The notes under the pieces are model-generated. The model did not search any database. It was not told where the DNA came from and saw only the letters and a list, made by a program, of their open reading frames with translations. A DNA stretch of 64,000 nucleotides from JBGAKG01 sp044224495 (GTDB lineage Bacteria; Myxococcota_A; Polyangia; Polyangiales; Polyangiaceae), in NCBI GenBank assembly GCA_044224495.1, contig JBGAKG010000013.1, forward strand, positions 186,001-250,000, written 5' to 3'. Positions within the stretch are counted from its first letter, which is position 1, and every line of letters starts with the position of its first letter. This document shows positions 37,364 to 45,730 of this stretch, in pieces. Position numbers and translations under genes: made by a program.

Positions 37364-38908
37364 TCAGCGCGCGCGCCGGCGCACGAGCCGCCGAACGCCG
37401 AGGGCGGCGAGGATGACGAGCGCGCTCGCTCCACCGAGCGAGCGCGGCGTCCGCAGCGGCGAGCTCGAGCAGCCATCGCTGCGCGGCGTCACCGTGTTGG
37501 TCGTGCCTTCGTCGTACACGCTCGTCGAGTGCACGTTGTCGACCGGGGTCTGAGCGTCGGCTTCGAGCTTCAGGTCGCGGTCGAGGGCCGACGCGCGGAG
37601 GTTCGCGCGGAGGCGTGTGACCCAGACGTCCGCGGAGGACATTCCGCGGAGGGCGACGTCGAGATCGTCGAACGCTCCGCACCCCGAGGGGCGATCCGAG
37701 GACGTCGGTGGCCAATCGGTGGCTGCGTCCGTGTTCGCGTCCGCCGCCGCGTCGGCGGGCGTGGCCGCGTCCGGATCGGTGGCCGCGTCCGGATCGGTGG
37801 CCGCGTCCGGATCGGTAGCCGCGTCCGTGTCCGCGTCCGGGTCGGTGGCCGCGTCCGCGTCCGCGGCGGCGTCCGTCGGCGGCTTCGCGTCCGTTCCTGC
37901 GTCTCGCGTGCAGGGCTCGCCCGAGGTGGAGCCGCCGCCGCCGCCGCCTCCTCCGCCCGTTCGCGTCGGGCCACAGAGCCCGTAGTAGGAGTCGTAGAGG
38001 GTCGGGTTTCTCCCGGAGCCGTAGGCCCAGTAGCTCACCCCCGGCTTCTTCGCGTACTCCGTGACCCACGCGCGCGAGCCGTCCTGCGACATCGCCTCTG
38101 CGGTGAGCTCCTGGTAGTTCGAGCGGTTCGTGTTGCGGTTCCAGGTGAGCCGGCCGTAATCGACTTGGGCATCGGGGAAGTTCTGCGGGTGGTAGCGCCC
38201 CTCCGCGACGACGTAGAGCGTGAGCCCCACGTAGGCGCCCACGCCTGCGGCGACCATGCGCAGCGGAAGCGTCGGGTCGGCGCCCGGCGTCACGACGCGG
38301 ACCGGCTTCATCGAGCGCACGTTGCACTCGGGGAGCAAGCGGAGCGCGATGAAGTCGAAGCGCTCGTTCACGTACTGGTCGATCGTGGGCTCGACGGCGG
38401 TCGGGATCGCGTAGCCGTGCGTGCCGAGCCACCCGCGGAGCGCGCCCGGGTTCGTCGATCGAAGCGTCACCGTCTCGTACGGACCGACGACGTCCTGCCG
38501 CAGCACCTGGACAGGATCACCGCCCGGCGAGCTGTCCGACGACGAGCCCGCCGAGCCACACGCGCCGAGCGCGCAGCCCGACGAGCTCCGGCTCGGGCGC
38601 GGGCCGTAGATGATCGGTTGCGTCGTCGCGTCGAGCGCGGCGAACCAGTCGTCGCGCGAGAGCTCGACGCGCGCGCCCTCGCGCACGGGCAGCACCCACG
38701 CGAACTCGCGCGGGTTGCCCGAGTAGCGGATCTGATCCCACAGCACGGTCTGCGTCTTCGACACCGCGAGTGCCATGCGGTGGTCCGTGACCACCGTGGT
38801 CTCCGAAGGCGGGGCGAAGCAACCGCCGCACGCGGCAGCGACGTGGGGGACGGCGAACGCAGCGAGGCACGCTGCAGCGCCGAAGACGGCGAGCGAAGCA
38901 AAGCGCAT
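37364..38908 (-). CDS. DUF2330 surface protein with Asp-rich repeats and MYXO-CTERM-like tail
   Basis: 514 residues. After the signal peptide (AACLAAFAVPHVAAA) comes CGGCFAPPSETTVVTDHRMA, the diagnostic start of DUF2330, and FAWVLPVREGARVEL. The domain continues to ~320. Then follow a Gly run, an Asp/Ala/Thr repeat zone (~345-400, DPDAAT units encoded by an 18-base tandem repeat), a further conserved part, and a C-terminus with GCSSS, a hydrophobic helix (SALVILAALGV) and RRLVRRRAR. The last part fits the MYXO-CTERM sorting tripartite signal (Cys, helix, Arg cluster) of myxobacterial surface proteins. GGGAGG precedes the ATG, with an inverted repeat just upstream. Function unknown. Confidence 0.8.
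   Translation of the reverse strand: MRFASLAVFGAAACLAAFAVPHVAAACGGCFAPPSETTVVTDHRMALAVSKTQTVLWDQIRYSGNPREFAWVLPVREGARVELSRDDWFAALDATTQPIIYGPRPSRSSSGCALGACGSAGSSSDSSPGGDPVQVLRQDVVGPYETVTLRSTNPGALRGWLGTHGYAIPTAVEPTIDQYVNERFDFIALRLLPECNVRSMKPVRVVTPGADPTLPLRMVAAGVGAYVGLTLYVVAEGRYHPQNFPDAQVDYGRLTWNRNTNRSNYQELTAEAMSQDGSRAWVTEYAKKPGVSYWAYGSGRNPTLYDSYYGLCGPTRTGGGGGGGGGSTSGEPCTRDAGTDAKPPTDAAADADAATDPDADTDAATDPDAATDPDAATDPDAATPADAAADANTDAATDWPPTSSDRPSGCGAFDDLDVALRGMSSADVWVTRLRANLRASALDRDLKLEADAQTPVDNVHSTSVYDEGTTNTVTPRSDGCSSSPLRTPRSLGGASALVILAALGVRRLVRRRAR
37761..37814. repeat. 18-base tandem repeat inside the DUF2330 gene
   Basis: Three perfect copies of GTGGCCGCGTCCGGATCG, with a degenerate fourth copy after them and shorter related units on both sides. 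On the coding strand they give the six-residue unit DPDAAT. In-frame unit length means that slippage changes only the linker length, which may be a phase-variable spacer for the surface protein. Confidence 0.85.
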
Positions 38909-38920
38909 GAAGAACCTCCC

Positions 38921-38941
38921 GCGGTACCATGTTGGTACCGC
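38921..38941. promoter_or_regulatory. perfect inverted repeat upstream of DUF2330 gene
   Basis: Arms GCGGTACC and GGTACCGC with a 5-base loop (ATGTT), 12 bases upstream of the ATG at 38908 and directly before its GGGAGG ribosome site. In RNA it forms an 8-base-pair hairpin in the leader; in DNA it could be an operator. No T-run follows, so it is unlikely to be a terminator. Confidence 0.5.
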
Positions 38942-39016
38942 CCGGTAAGCAAGGAAACAGGAGCAAAGAGCAGAGCGAAGAGACGAAGCGAGAAACGAAC
39001 GAAGGAGAAGAAGCTT

Positions 39017-39529
39017 TCAGATGCGGTTGTTGAAACCGAGCGTCATGTACGCGTGCGTGGTCGTGTTCTCGAGGCGCAGGCGGTTCGGAGCCGACGTGAT
39101 CGACGCGGCGTAGGTGGCGAACGTGCCGTCGTTGGCGGAGAGGACGAGCACGATGCCGGAGGTCTCGAGCCGAACCTGCACCGAGCGGATGTACGCATCG
39201 CTCGCCCCGTGGATGGGTTTGCCATCCGGGCCGGGGACGAGGAAGTAGGCGAACTTTCCATCGAACTGGAGGCCGATCGTGTTCGCCGGGATGTCCGGGA
39301 GCGTGCTCGCGCACCGGTCCCAAGTCCCAATCAGCTGATCCGACGCGTCCTGCGAGAGCGCGTACTTCTGGGAGGTGCCGTCCGGCCCGAAGCACGCAGC
39401 GTTCGTGACGGGAGGGGTGGGGGTGACGTCGGTGCTGGCGTCCGCGCCGCAGCCACCGAGGCCGACGGACGAGACGGCCAGCGCCGCAGCGAGGGCGAAC
39501 GGGACGAGGCTTGGAAGTCGAGCAGGCAT
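39017..39529 (-). CDS. small lipoprotein of unknown function
   Basis: 170 residues. The signal MPARLPSLVPFALAAALAVS ends in VGLGGC. A Thr/Pro linker precedes a ~120-residue domain: CFGPDGTSQKYALSQDASDQLIGTWDRC, then IGLQFDGKFAYFLV and YMTLGFNNRI. LIGTWDRCAS with following strands and FDGKFAYFLV give a small beta-barrel pattern seen in lipocalin-like Polyangia lipoproteins; this is a guess at fold only. Two Cys probably pair. A perfect inverted repeat lies 29-48 bases upstream of its ATG. It is not tightly linked to either neighbour. Confidence 0.7.
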   Translation of the reverse strand: MPARLPSLVPFALAAALAVSSVGLGGCGADASTDVTPTPPVTNAACFGPDGTSQKYALSQDASDQLIGTWDRCASTLPDIPANTIGLQFDGKFAYFLVPGPDGKPIHGASDAYIRSVQVRLETSGIVLVLSANDGTFATYAASITSAPNRLRLENTTTHAYMTLGFNNRI

Positions 39530-39557
39530 GGCGATGCGGGATCCTCGCGGCCGGGCT

Positions 39558-39577
39558 CCATGACACGGATGTCATGG
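39558..39577. promoter_or_regulatory. perfect inverted repeat, candidate operator
   Basis: Arms CCATGACA and TGTCATGG around CGGA, 29 to 48 bases upstream of the leftward lipoprotein start at 39529. The 8-base arms, with 12 bases between half-site centres, fit a dimeric helix-turn-helix repressor. A position overlapping a likely promoter supports an operator. No known regulator is assigned. Confidence 0.45.
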
Positions 39578-39678
39578 AAGGGACCGTGGGAGAGGGTTGA
39601 TCAGAGAGTCATTTCAGGGAGTTGGCCAAGAAAGCGACCCAACGTCCCATCTCTGCTGCATCGCCCATGCCGGCGACG

Positions 39679-41124
39679 TCACTCACGCATGTGCTTGCGG
39701 ATCTTGCCCAGCGCCTGCTCCTGGAGCTGGCGGATGCGCTCGCGCGACAGGTTGTACTTGTCGCCGATCTCCTTCAGCGTGAGCTCGTCCTCGTCGTCGA
39801 GGCCGAAGCGCCAGCGGATGATGCGCGACTCGATCGGGGTCAGCGTGCCGAGGAGCCGCTGCACCTCTTCCCCCCACTTCTGCGAGACCAGGCTCTCGTA
39901 CGGGGAGAGCGCCGCCTCGTCCTGGAGGAAGTCGATGAACTTGCGCCCATCTTCGTCGCCGACGGGCCGATCGAGCGAGAACGGCGTCTCCGCCCACGCG
40001 CCCTTCACCTTGTCGAGCTTGTCCTGCGGGATGCCGGTCTCCTGCTCGAGCTCGGCGAGCGAAGGCTCGCGGCCCGTGCGGGCGATGACCGATGCGGTCG
40101 CGCGCGCCACGCGGTTGTGCGTGTCGAGCATGTGGACCGGGATGCGCACCGCGCGGCCCTTGTCGGCGAGGGCGCGGCTGATCGCGTGGCGAATCCACCA
40201 CGACGCGTAGGTCGAGAAGCGGTAACCGCGCGTGTGGTCGAAGCGCTCGACGGCCTTCATCAGGCCGATGTTGCCCTCTTGGATGAGGTCGATGAGCGGG
40301 AGGCGACCGCGGTTGTAGCGACGGGCGATCGACACCACGAGGCGCAAGTTCGCCTTCACGAACTTGTTCTTCACGCGGCGCGAGTGCTCGGCGCAGGCGT
40401 GGATTTTGTCGAGGTACTTCTTGTAGTCGCGCGTGAGCGTGAGCTTCGGCACGAGGTGACGCGAGAGCTGGACGTCGCTGTCGGGCGGGGTCTGCTCGTC
40501 GTCCGCGTCGAGATCGGGGATCTCCACCAACGCCTTGGCGGTCTCTTCCGCGTGCAGGATCCAGAGGCGATCACTGTCGGCGAGGCGGATGGCGCGTGCG
40601 AGGGACTCGCTCGTGCGCTCCCATCGGCGCTGCCAGGCGGCGCCCCGGTCGCCGCGCTTGCGCTTCAGCATGCGGCGGAGCTCGTCCAGCTGAGGAAGCG
40701 TGAGCGCTTCTTCTCCGGTCGGCAGATCGCGCTCGAGGCGGTCCAGGACGTACGGGGCGGCGGCGGGGTGCGAGAGCGTCGCGATCCAGTGCGCGACCTC
40801 CGCCCGCTCCACGTCCACGGCGGTCTCGAGCTCTTGCTCTTGACCCATGACGTGGTGGGTCGCCATCTCGCGGAAGTAGCGGGCGAGCATGCTGTCGCCG
40901 CCGCTCTCCTCGACCTCACGGTCGCGGATCGGCGGAAGCTCCTTGCGCGGTGCAGCTGCGGCGAGATCGGCCGGTGCCTCTCCCAAATCGAAATCGGGCT
41001 CGTCGAGCGCCGGCTCGGCCGCTTCGGGCTCCTTGGATACCTGCGAAGACGGAAACTCGTCCTCACCCTCGTCATTGGCGACGGGGGTTGCGACGGCCGC
41101 TGCGCGGTGTGCGTTGTTCTTCAT
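39679..41124 (-). CDS. sigma-70 family RNA polymerase sigma factor, RpoD-related group 2
   Basis: 481 residues from ATG 41124, which has GGGA seven bases upstream. Region 1.2: SMLARYFREMATHHVMG. Region 2 is strong: LIDLIQEGNIGLMKAVERFD, and GYRFSTYASWWIRHAISRAL (core binding and -10 recognition). Region 3 contains RIPVHMLDT. Region 4.2, SRERIRQLQEQALGKIRKH, is the -35-binding helix-turn-helix. Region 1.1 of housekeeping RpoD is absent, so this is an alternative (RpoS/SigB-C-like) factor. The frame stays open upstream to another ATG at 41463 that also has an AGGA site. The extra 113 residues would be Arg/Ala-rich, and their third-position GC is low, so I prefer the shorter form. Confidence 0.9.
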   Translation of the reverse strand: MKNNAHRAAAVATPVANDEGEDEFPSSQVSKEPEAAEPALDEPDFDLGEAPADLAAAAPRKELPPIRDREVEESGGDSMLARYFREMATHHVMGQEQELETAVDVERAEVAHWIATLSHPAAAPYVLDRLERDLPTGEEALTLPQLDELRRMLKRKRGDRGAAWQRRWERTSESLARAIRLADSDRLWILHAEETAKALVEIPDLDADDEQTPPDSDVQLSRHLVPKLTLTRDYKKYLDKIHACAEHSRRVKNKFVKANLRLVVSIARRYNRGRLPLIDLIQEGNIGLMKAVERFDHTRGYRFSTYASWWIRHAISRALADKGRAVRIPVHMLDTHNRVARATASVIARTGREPSLAELEQETGIPQDKLDKVKGAWAETPFSLDRPVGDEDGRKFIDFLQDEAALSPYESLVSQKWGEEVQRLLGTLTPIESRIIRWRFGLDDEDELTLKEIGDKYNLSRERIRQLQEQALGKIRKHMRE

Positions 41125-41561
41125 TCTGGGTTCCCTTTCGATGCGGTCGGCGTCGCTTTCGGTTCGTCTCCTCTTGGTGCTTTCTTCGACACTCGCGTTC
41201 GCTGCTGTGGAATTACGCAACGTCTTCCCCCGCCCTGACATTCCGGCAGCCACGCGACGAGGTTTGACTTCGCCACGCGTTGCGCTACGAACGGACGGAG
41301 CCGGCTGGGGGGCTGCGGCGCGACGGGGTTTCAGCGAACGGGCCGCGTTGCTCATCCCCCGTGCTGATGCAAGTTTTGTTCCCGCTCGAGCTGGGGACGC
41401 ACGCACCGCCGCGGGGTTGGCCGCGGTAGTGCGACGAGCAGCAGTGCGGGGCGTGGGCTTCATTGGGTTCCTGCTCTCCCTCATGTAAGGACGAAACGGA
41501 TTCCGTGCACGGCGCTGACACAAAGAGGACGACGGCGCACAGCTTCTACGCGCTGGGCGCG
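41125..41561. other. intergenic region between divergent sigma factor and ABC transporter
   Basis: 437 bases, less GC-rich than its surroundings (GAATTACGCAACG, CAAGTTTTGTTCCC). It may contain the true N-termini of both flanking genes: an ATG at 41463 for the leftward sigma factor and a TTG at 41463 for the rightward transporter are both in frame. A weak rightward promoter candidate is TTGACT at 41264-41269 with TACGAA 16 bases on. No RNA gene or repeat is visible. Confidence 0.45.
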
Positions 41562-43244
41562 ATGGAGGTTTTGCGGCGGCCCCTGGATGCAGGGATCTTC
41601 CTGCTATCCGGAGCGGCATATGCGCTCGGACACGCGGCAATCGCCGTGGCGATCGCGGGCTGCGTCGATGGGCTCGGGAGTGGCACCGGCACCGCGCTGA
41701 TCTCCGCGCGTCCGTTGGAGTTCGCCCTTGCCGGGCTCGCCGCAGCGACCCTGAAATCGCTCGGGAACGTGCTCGGGACCGCTGTGCAGGCGCGCATGGG
41801 TGGGGAGGTAGGTGCCGCGCTGCGCGAGCGGGTGTTGGGGGCGCTGCTCACGGACCGATCGTTGGCTCAGGCACGACATTCGGATCAGGGGGGTGCAACG
41901 AAAGAGACAGACGACGGCTCGGCGGAAGGCTGGGCAGGTTGGGCCGGCCGCGTCACGGCGCTCACGGCGCACGTCACTGCCTGCGAAGAGGGCCTCGCGG
42001 CGGGGCTTCTGGCCACGGTGCGCGCGGTTCTCCAAATCGTCCCGCTCGTGGCGCTCCTGATCGCGCTCGCGCCCCGGCTGGCGGGGCTCGCCTTGCTGGT
42101 GCTCGCGCCGCTCGCGGTGGTGCTGTCGGTCGCTCGGCGCCGCCTTCGGCGCGGGCTCGCGCGGGAGTCGGCGCGGCGAGCGTCGTTGCTCGGCGCCGCG
42201 GACGAAGCCGTTCGTCACGCGGAGCTCTTCCGGGCGTTCGGTGCAGCGGGCGGCGTGCGCGCGCGGGTGCGGCGCCTCGGCGCGGCGCTCACGCGGCAGG
42301 CGGTGCGCGTCGCTGCGTTCGGCGCCGCCGTGAGCGGCGCGAACGAGATCGCGGGTGCGCTCGCGGTCGTGCTGGTGGTGCTCGCGGTGCGGAGCGGCGT
42401 GCTCGGCGCGGGAGCTTCCGCGACGCTGCTCCCGTTCACGCTGACGTTCTTCATGGCCTATCGGCCGCTGCGCGATCTCGGGGACGCCCGCCTCGCGGCG
42501 GCGCGGGCGGCGGTGGCGTTCGGAGAGCTCCAGCCCTTCCTCGCTCGTTGGCGGGCTAACTCGCGTCCGCGAGCGGGCGGTACGGGTTTCGCTCCCGGGC
42601 GGCTCGACGTGCGGGGACTGCAGCTCGCCCACGGGGAGCTCGGGCGCCTCGAGCTCAGCCTGGCTCCGGGCGAGATCGTCGGTTTGGTCGCGCCGACCGG
42701 GGCAGGGAAGACCACGCTCTTCCGCACGCTCCTCGGGTTCGAAGCGCCGCGCGCCGGCGAGATCGTGTGGGACGGGCGCTCGATCACGGCCGCTGGCGTG
42801 GGCCCCGCCGAGCGGCCGTTCGCGTGGTGTCCCCAGGAAGCTCCGATCGTGGGCGATTCGATCGTCGAGAACGTCGTGCTCGGCGACGACGCGGACGATC
42901 GGGGCGCGCGGGCGCGTGCCGCGCTCGAGGGCGTCGGAGCGCGCTCACTCGCGGGCGCTGCGGACGAGCCGATCGCCGACCGCGCGACCGAAGGGGCGCG
43001 AGTGCTGTCCGGTGGCGAACGGCAGTGGGTCGCGCTCGCGCGCGCGCTCGCCACCGAGGCACCGGTCATCCTGCTCGACGAACCGACGGCCGGGCTCGAC
43101 GCGGCAGCGCAGCGCGACGTCTTGGCGGCGATCGCATCGCTGCGCGGGAAGCGCGCCATCCTGCTCGTCACGCACCGCGAGGAACCGCTCGCCGTCTGCG
43201 ACCGCGTGCTGAAGCTCGAACCCGAGAAACGCCACGCGGCCTGA
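41562..43244 (+). CDS. ABC transporter, fused permease/ATP-binding half-transporter
   Basis: 560 residues from ATG 41562; an in-frame TTG at 41463 would add 33 hydrophilic residues. Membrane domain ~1-320 with about six hydrophobic segments (FLLSGAAYALGHAAIAVAIA, AGLALLVLAPLAVVLSVA, IAGALAVVLVVLAVRSGV). The nucleotide-binding domain has Walker A LVAPTGAGKTTLF, signature LSGGERQWVALARAL, Walker B VILLDEPTAGLD and the switch His in LLVTHRE. The Q-loop reads AWCPQEAPIVGDSI. It should act as a homodimeric exporter, or with a partner encoded elsewhere; substrate unknown. The long, Arg/Ala-rich cytoplasmic helices are typical of CydC-like exporters. Convergent with the GMC oxidoreductase. Confidence 0.88.
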   Translation: MEVLRRPLDAGIFLLSGAAYALGHAAIAVAIAGCVDGLGSGTGTALISARPLEFALAGLAAATLKSLGNVLGTAVQARMGGEVGAALRERVLGALLTDRSLAQARHSDQGGATKETDDGSAEGWAGWAGRVTALTAHVTACEEGLAAGLLATVRAVLQIVPLVALLIALAPRLAGLALLVLAPLAVVLSVARRRLRRGLARESARRASLLGAADEAVRHAELFRAFGAAGGVRARVRRLGAALTRQAVRVAAFGAAVSGANEIAGALAVVLVVLAVRSGVLGAGASATLLPFTLTFFMAYRPLRDLGDARLAAARAAVAFGELQPFLARWRANSRPRAGGTGFAPGRLDVRGLQLAHGELGRLELSLAPGEIVGLVAPTGAGKTTLFRTLLGFEAPRAGEIVWDGRSITAAGVGPAERPFAWCPQEAPIVGDSIVENVVLGDDADDRGARARAALEGVGARSLAGAADEPIADRATEGARVLSGGERQWVALARALATEAPVILLDEPTAGLDAAAQRDVLAAIASLRGKRAILLVTHREEPLAVCDRVLKLEPEKRHAA

Positions 43245-43257
43245 GGGATGCGAAGCC

Positions 43258-44835
43258 TCACCCCTTCGCGGGGATCAGCGCCATCGCGCGTTCGGCCAAC
43301 GCCGTGATCGTGAGCGAAGGGTTCACGCCCGGGTTCGCGGAGACCGCGCTTCCGTCGATCACGTAGAGCCCGTCGTACCCGAACACGCGGTGACCGTGGT
43401 CGATCACGCCGTCGCTCGCGCTCGAGCCCATGCACGCGCCGCCGAGGATGTGCGCCGTCGACGGAACGCCGAGGAGCGTCTCCGTCGCGAGCGACGCGGC
43501 GACGCCGCCGACCTTCGCCGCGAAGCGCTGCGCGATGTCGAGCGCCTCCGGCATGTTCGCCATCGGCGCGGGGTTTCCCGCCTCGAGCACGGTGTCGAGC
43601 CCGAGCGTGAACCCGCTCCGCACGGAGCGCGCGAGGCGCACCTTCAACGAGCCCTCGAGCGTGCGCATGTAGAGCAGCACTTGGCTCTGCTTCGCGAAGT
43701 CGCGCACCGCGTACGCCTTGAGCCACGCGAGGGGGCTCTTCGTGAAGCTGCGGGCGGCGCCCGCGAGCCGCGCGACGGCGTTCTCGCCCTCGGTCTGGGG
43801 GAGCACCATCGTGCGGAAGAAGCCGGAGCCGCGCCCGTAGCGCACCGGCTCGACGTGGCTGTGGTCGTCGGTGTGGAGGATCGACGTGATCGCGACCCCG
43901 CGCGCGAAGTCCTCGTCGCTGCGCGGGACGATGACGCCGAACAGCGCTTCGCTGTTGGTCCGCACCGCGTCGCCCACGCGCTCCGACAAGCGCGGGAGCC
44001 CGGCGCGGTCCGCCTTCATCGCGAGCAGGAGCGGGAGCGTCCCCATCACGCCGCCGGCGAAGACGACCTTGTCCGCCGTGTAGCGCGAAGTGTCGAGCCG
44101 TTGGCCGAACGAGCCGCGCACCTCGACGGTGTAGCCGCCGCCCTCGCGCGGAGCGACGGCGGTGACCTCGACCTCCGGAACGACCGTCGCGCCGCGCTTC
44201 TCGGCGAGCCAGAGGTAGTTCTTGTCGAGCGTGTTCTTCGCGCCCACGCGGCAGCCCGTCATGCAGGCGCCGCAGAAGGTGCAGCCGACGCGGTCCGGGC
44301 CTTCGCCCCCGAAGTACGGATCGGGCGTGCGCTCGCCGGGCTTGCCGAAGTGGACGGCAACGTCCGTCATCTGGAAGCCGCTCTCGCGCCCGAGGTCGCG
44401 CGCGATCTCGCGCAGGATCCGATCGCCGCGCGTCTCGAGCGGGTTGCGCGTCGCGCCCAGCATCCGCCGCGCGGTGGCGTAGTGCGGCTCGAGCTCGCGC
44501 TTCCACGAGGCGAGGCTCGCCCACGAGCTCGCGCCGAAGAAGTCGTCCTTCGGGACGGGGAGCGTGTTGGCGTAGACGAGCGAGCCGCCACCGACGCCGA
44601 CACCGTGCAGCACTGTGACGTGGCGCAGAAAGCTCATCTGGAAGATGCCCTTGAGCCCCGCGCGCGGCATCCACATCCAGCGGCGCAGGTCCCAGTTGGT
44701 CTTCGGGAAGTCCTCGGGGGCGAAGCGCTTGCCCTTCTCGAGCACGAGCACGCGGTGCCCCTTCTCCGAGAGGCGCAGCGCGCTGACGCTGCCACCGAAG
44801 CCCGACCCGATCACGATGACGTCGAAGTGGCTCAC
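43258..44835 (-). CDS. GMC-family FAD oxidoreductase, cholesterol-oxidase-like
   Basis: 525 residues. The FAD Rossmann motif is at the start: VIVIGSGFGGSVSALRLSEKG (one residue split: GSGFGGS). HGVGVGGGSLVYANTL is the GMC flavin-contact loop. The C-terminal GMC signature is HILGGACMGSSASDGVIDHG, then GYDGLYVIDGSAVSANPGVNPSLTI with the active-site His/Asn. The Cys cluster GCTFCGACMTGC (near 193-204) is typical of the cholesterol-oxidase-like subgroup, some of which oxidise sterols or alkan-1-ols. No signal peptide or Tat motif. A sterol substrate would fit the squalene synthase elsewhere in the window, but that is speculation. Starts 31 bases after a lipoprotein gene on the same strand. Confidence 0.87.
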   Translation of the reverse strand: MSHFDVIVIGSGFGGSVSALRLSEKGHRVLVLEKGKRFAPEDFPKTNWDLRRWMWMPRAGLKGIFQMSFLRHVTVLHGVGVGGGSLVYANTLPVPKDDFFGASSWASLASWKRELEPHYATARRMLGATRNPLETRGDRILREIARDLGRESGFQMTDVAVHFGKPGERTPDPYFGGEGPDRVGCTFCGACMTGCRVGAKNTLDKNYLWLAEKRGATVVPEVEVTAVAPREGGGYTVEVRGSFGQRLDTSRYTADKVVFAGGVMGTLPLLLAMKADRAGLPRLSERVGDAVRTNSEALFGVIVPRSDEDFARGVAITSILHTDDHSHVEPVRYGRGSGFFRTMVLPQTEGENAVARLAGAARSFTKSPLAWLKAYAVRDFAKQSQVLLYMRTLEGSLKVRLARSVRSGFTLGLDTVLEAGNPAPMANMPEALDIAQRFAAKVGGVAASLATETLLGVPSTAHILGGACMGSSASDGVIDHGHRVFGYDGLYVIDGSAVSANPGVNPSLTITALAERAMALIPAKG

Positions 44836-44866
44836 GCCGCGCAGGCTAGCAGCACGGGTCTCCCGA

Positions 44867-45634
44867 TCAACGGAGTGAGCAACGCGCGTCGTGCTCGATC
44901 CGCACGCGGTTGCTCGACGCGATGCCCTCGGTCTTGATGCGGTGGAGGAAGTCGTCCCGCGCGTCTTGAGCGGTTCCGAACGAGAAGCACTCGTTGTGCT
45001 CGCCTTCCTTGCCCCAGGCGAAGCTCGCGTGGGGGACCTTCGGCCACGCGGCGACGATTTTGTCGAGCGCGGCCTCCGCCTTGGCGTCCGTTCCGTCGCC
45101 GGGGCTGAAGAAGACGACGACGAGCTCGAAGCGCTCCTGCGCGACGCCGAAGTCGTGCTCGCACGCGTGGTGCTCGAGCACGTCGACGTTGCGCCCCGTC
45201 TGCATCGACGACTTCACCTTCGCGACGAGCGCGGCGCGGTCGGCCGGCGTGAGCCGATCGAGGTCGGCGCACTCGTCGACCTCTCCCTCGCGGCCCCAAC
45301 GGCCGTGGGCGCGACCGAGCTCGGGGGTCCCATCGAAGATCGCATCGAGCCGCGTCCGGGCGTCGCGGTCGGTGCCCTGACCCGCGCTCCGGAACTTCAC
45401 CACCAGGTCGTACTCTTTGCCGGCGACGGGGGGCGCCGCTTCGCCGCGGGCGATCCCGCCCTTGGTGCCGGTCTGCTTCGCGCCGCCGCGGTCCTGCTCG
45501 CTCTGCTCGTGGGTGGCGAGCTCCTCGTCGGCCGCTCCGCCGCTCGCCGTTCGCCCGGCGCCCGGGGCTTTTGCCGGCGCACACGCGACCACCAGGGCCG
45601 ACGTCATCACCAGGACGGAGAGGGGGAAGCGCAC
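44867..45634 (-). CDS. lipoprotein with internally duplicated domain
   Basis: 255 residues from GTG 45634 with an AGAGG four bases upstream. Signal VRFPLSVLVMTSALVVAC, lipobox LVVAC. After a Gly/Ala linker the mature protein has two copies of an ~85-residue unit. Copy 1 reads YDLVVKFRSAGQGTD, HGRWGREGEVDEC; copy 2 reads FELVVVFFSPGDGTD, HASFAWGKEGEHNEC. Each ends in a helix and a Cys-bearing segment (EHHACEHDFG; EHDARCSLR). The repeats are too divergent to be a recent duplication. Fold looks ferredoxin-like (beta-alpha-beta); function unknown. Upstream member of a possible unit with the GMC gene. Confidence 0.72.
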   Translation of the reverse strand: MRFPLSVLVMTSALVVACAPAKAPGAGRTASGGAADEELATHEQSEQDRGGAKQTGTKGGIARGEAAPPVAGKEYDLVVKFRSAGQGTDRDARTRLDAIFDGTPELGRAHGRWGREGEVDECADLDRLTPADRAALVAKVKSSMQTGRNVDVLEHHACEHDFGVAQERFELVVVFFSPGDGTDAKAEAALDKIVAAWPKVPHASFAWGKEGEHNECFSFGTAQDARDDFLHRIKTEGIASSNRVRIEHDARCSLR

Positions 45635-45673
45635 GCATCCTCTACGGCCGTGGTGGACCTTCGATCTCCCCGC

Positions 45674-45702
45674 TTGACAGGGCACCCCAGTTTTTACATA
45701 TT
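45674..45702 (+). promoter_or_regulatory. sigma-70 promoter of the 55-residue basic protein
   Basis: Consensus -35 TTGACA (45674-45679), 17-base spacer, and -10 CATATT (45697-45702, four of six bases). An AT-rich spacer end (AGTTTTTACATATT) stands out sharply in this GC-rich genome. The predicted start is near 45709, giving a leader of ~22 bases with GGAG before the ATG at 45731. This is the best promoter in the window. Confidence 0.65.
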
Positions 45703-45730
45703 CCCGCGCCCTTTCGCAGGACGGAGAATC

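Noticed and set aside
37741..37880. CRISPR-like array
   Set aside because: The units are contiguous 18-base in-frame codon repeats with no spacers, inside a coding sequence.
41463..41561. TTG 41463 as start of the ABC transporter
   Set aside because: Adds 33 hydrophilic residues without homology or ribosome site; the ATG at 41562 sits just before the first membrane helix. Kept only as an alternative.
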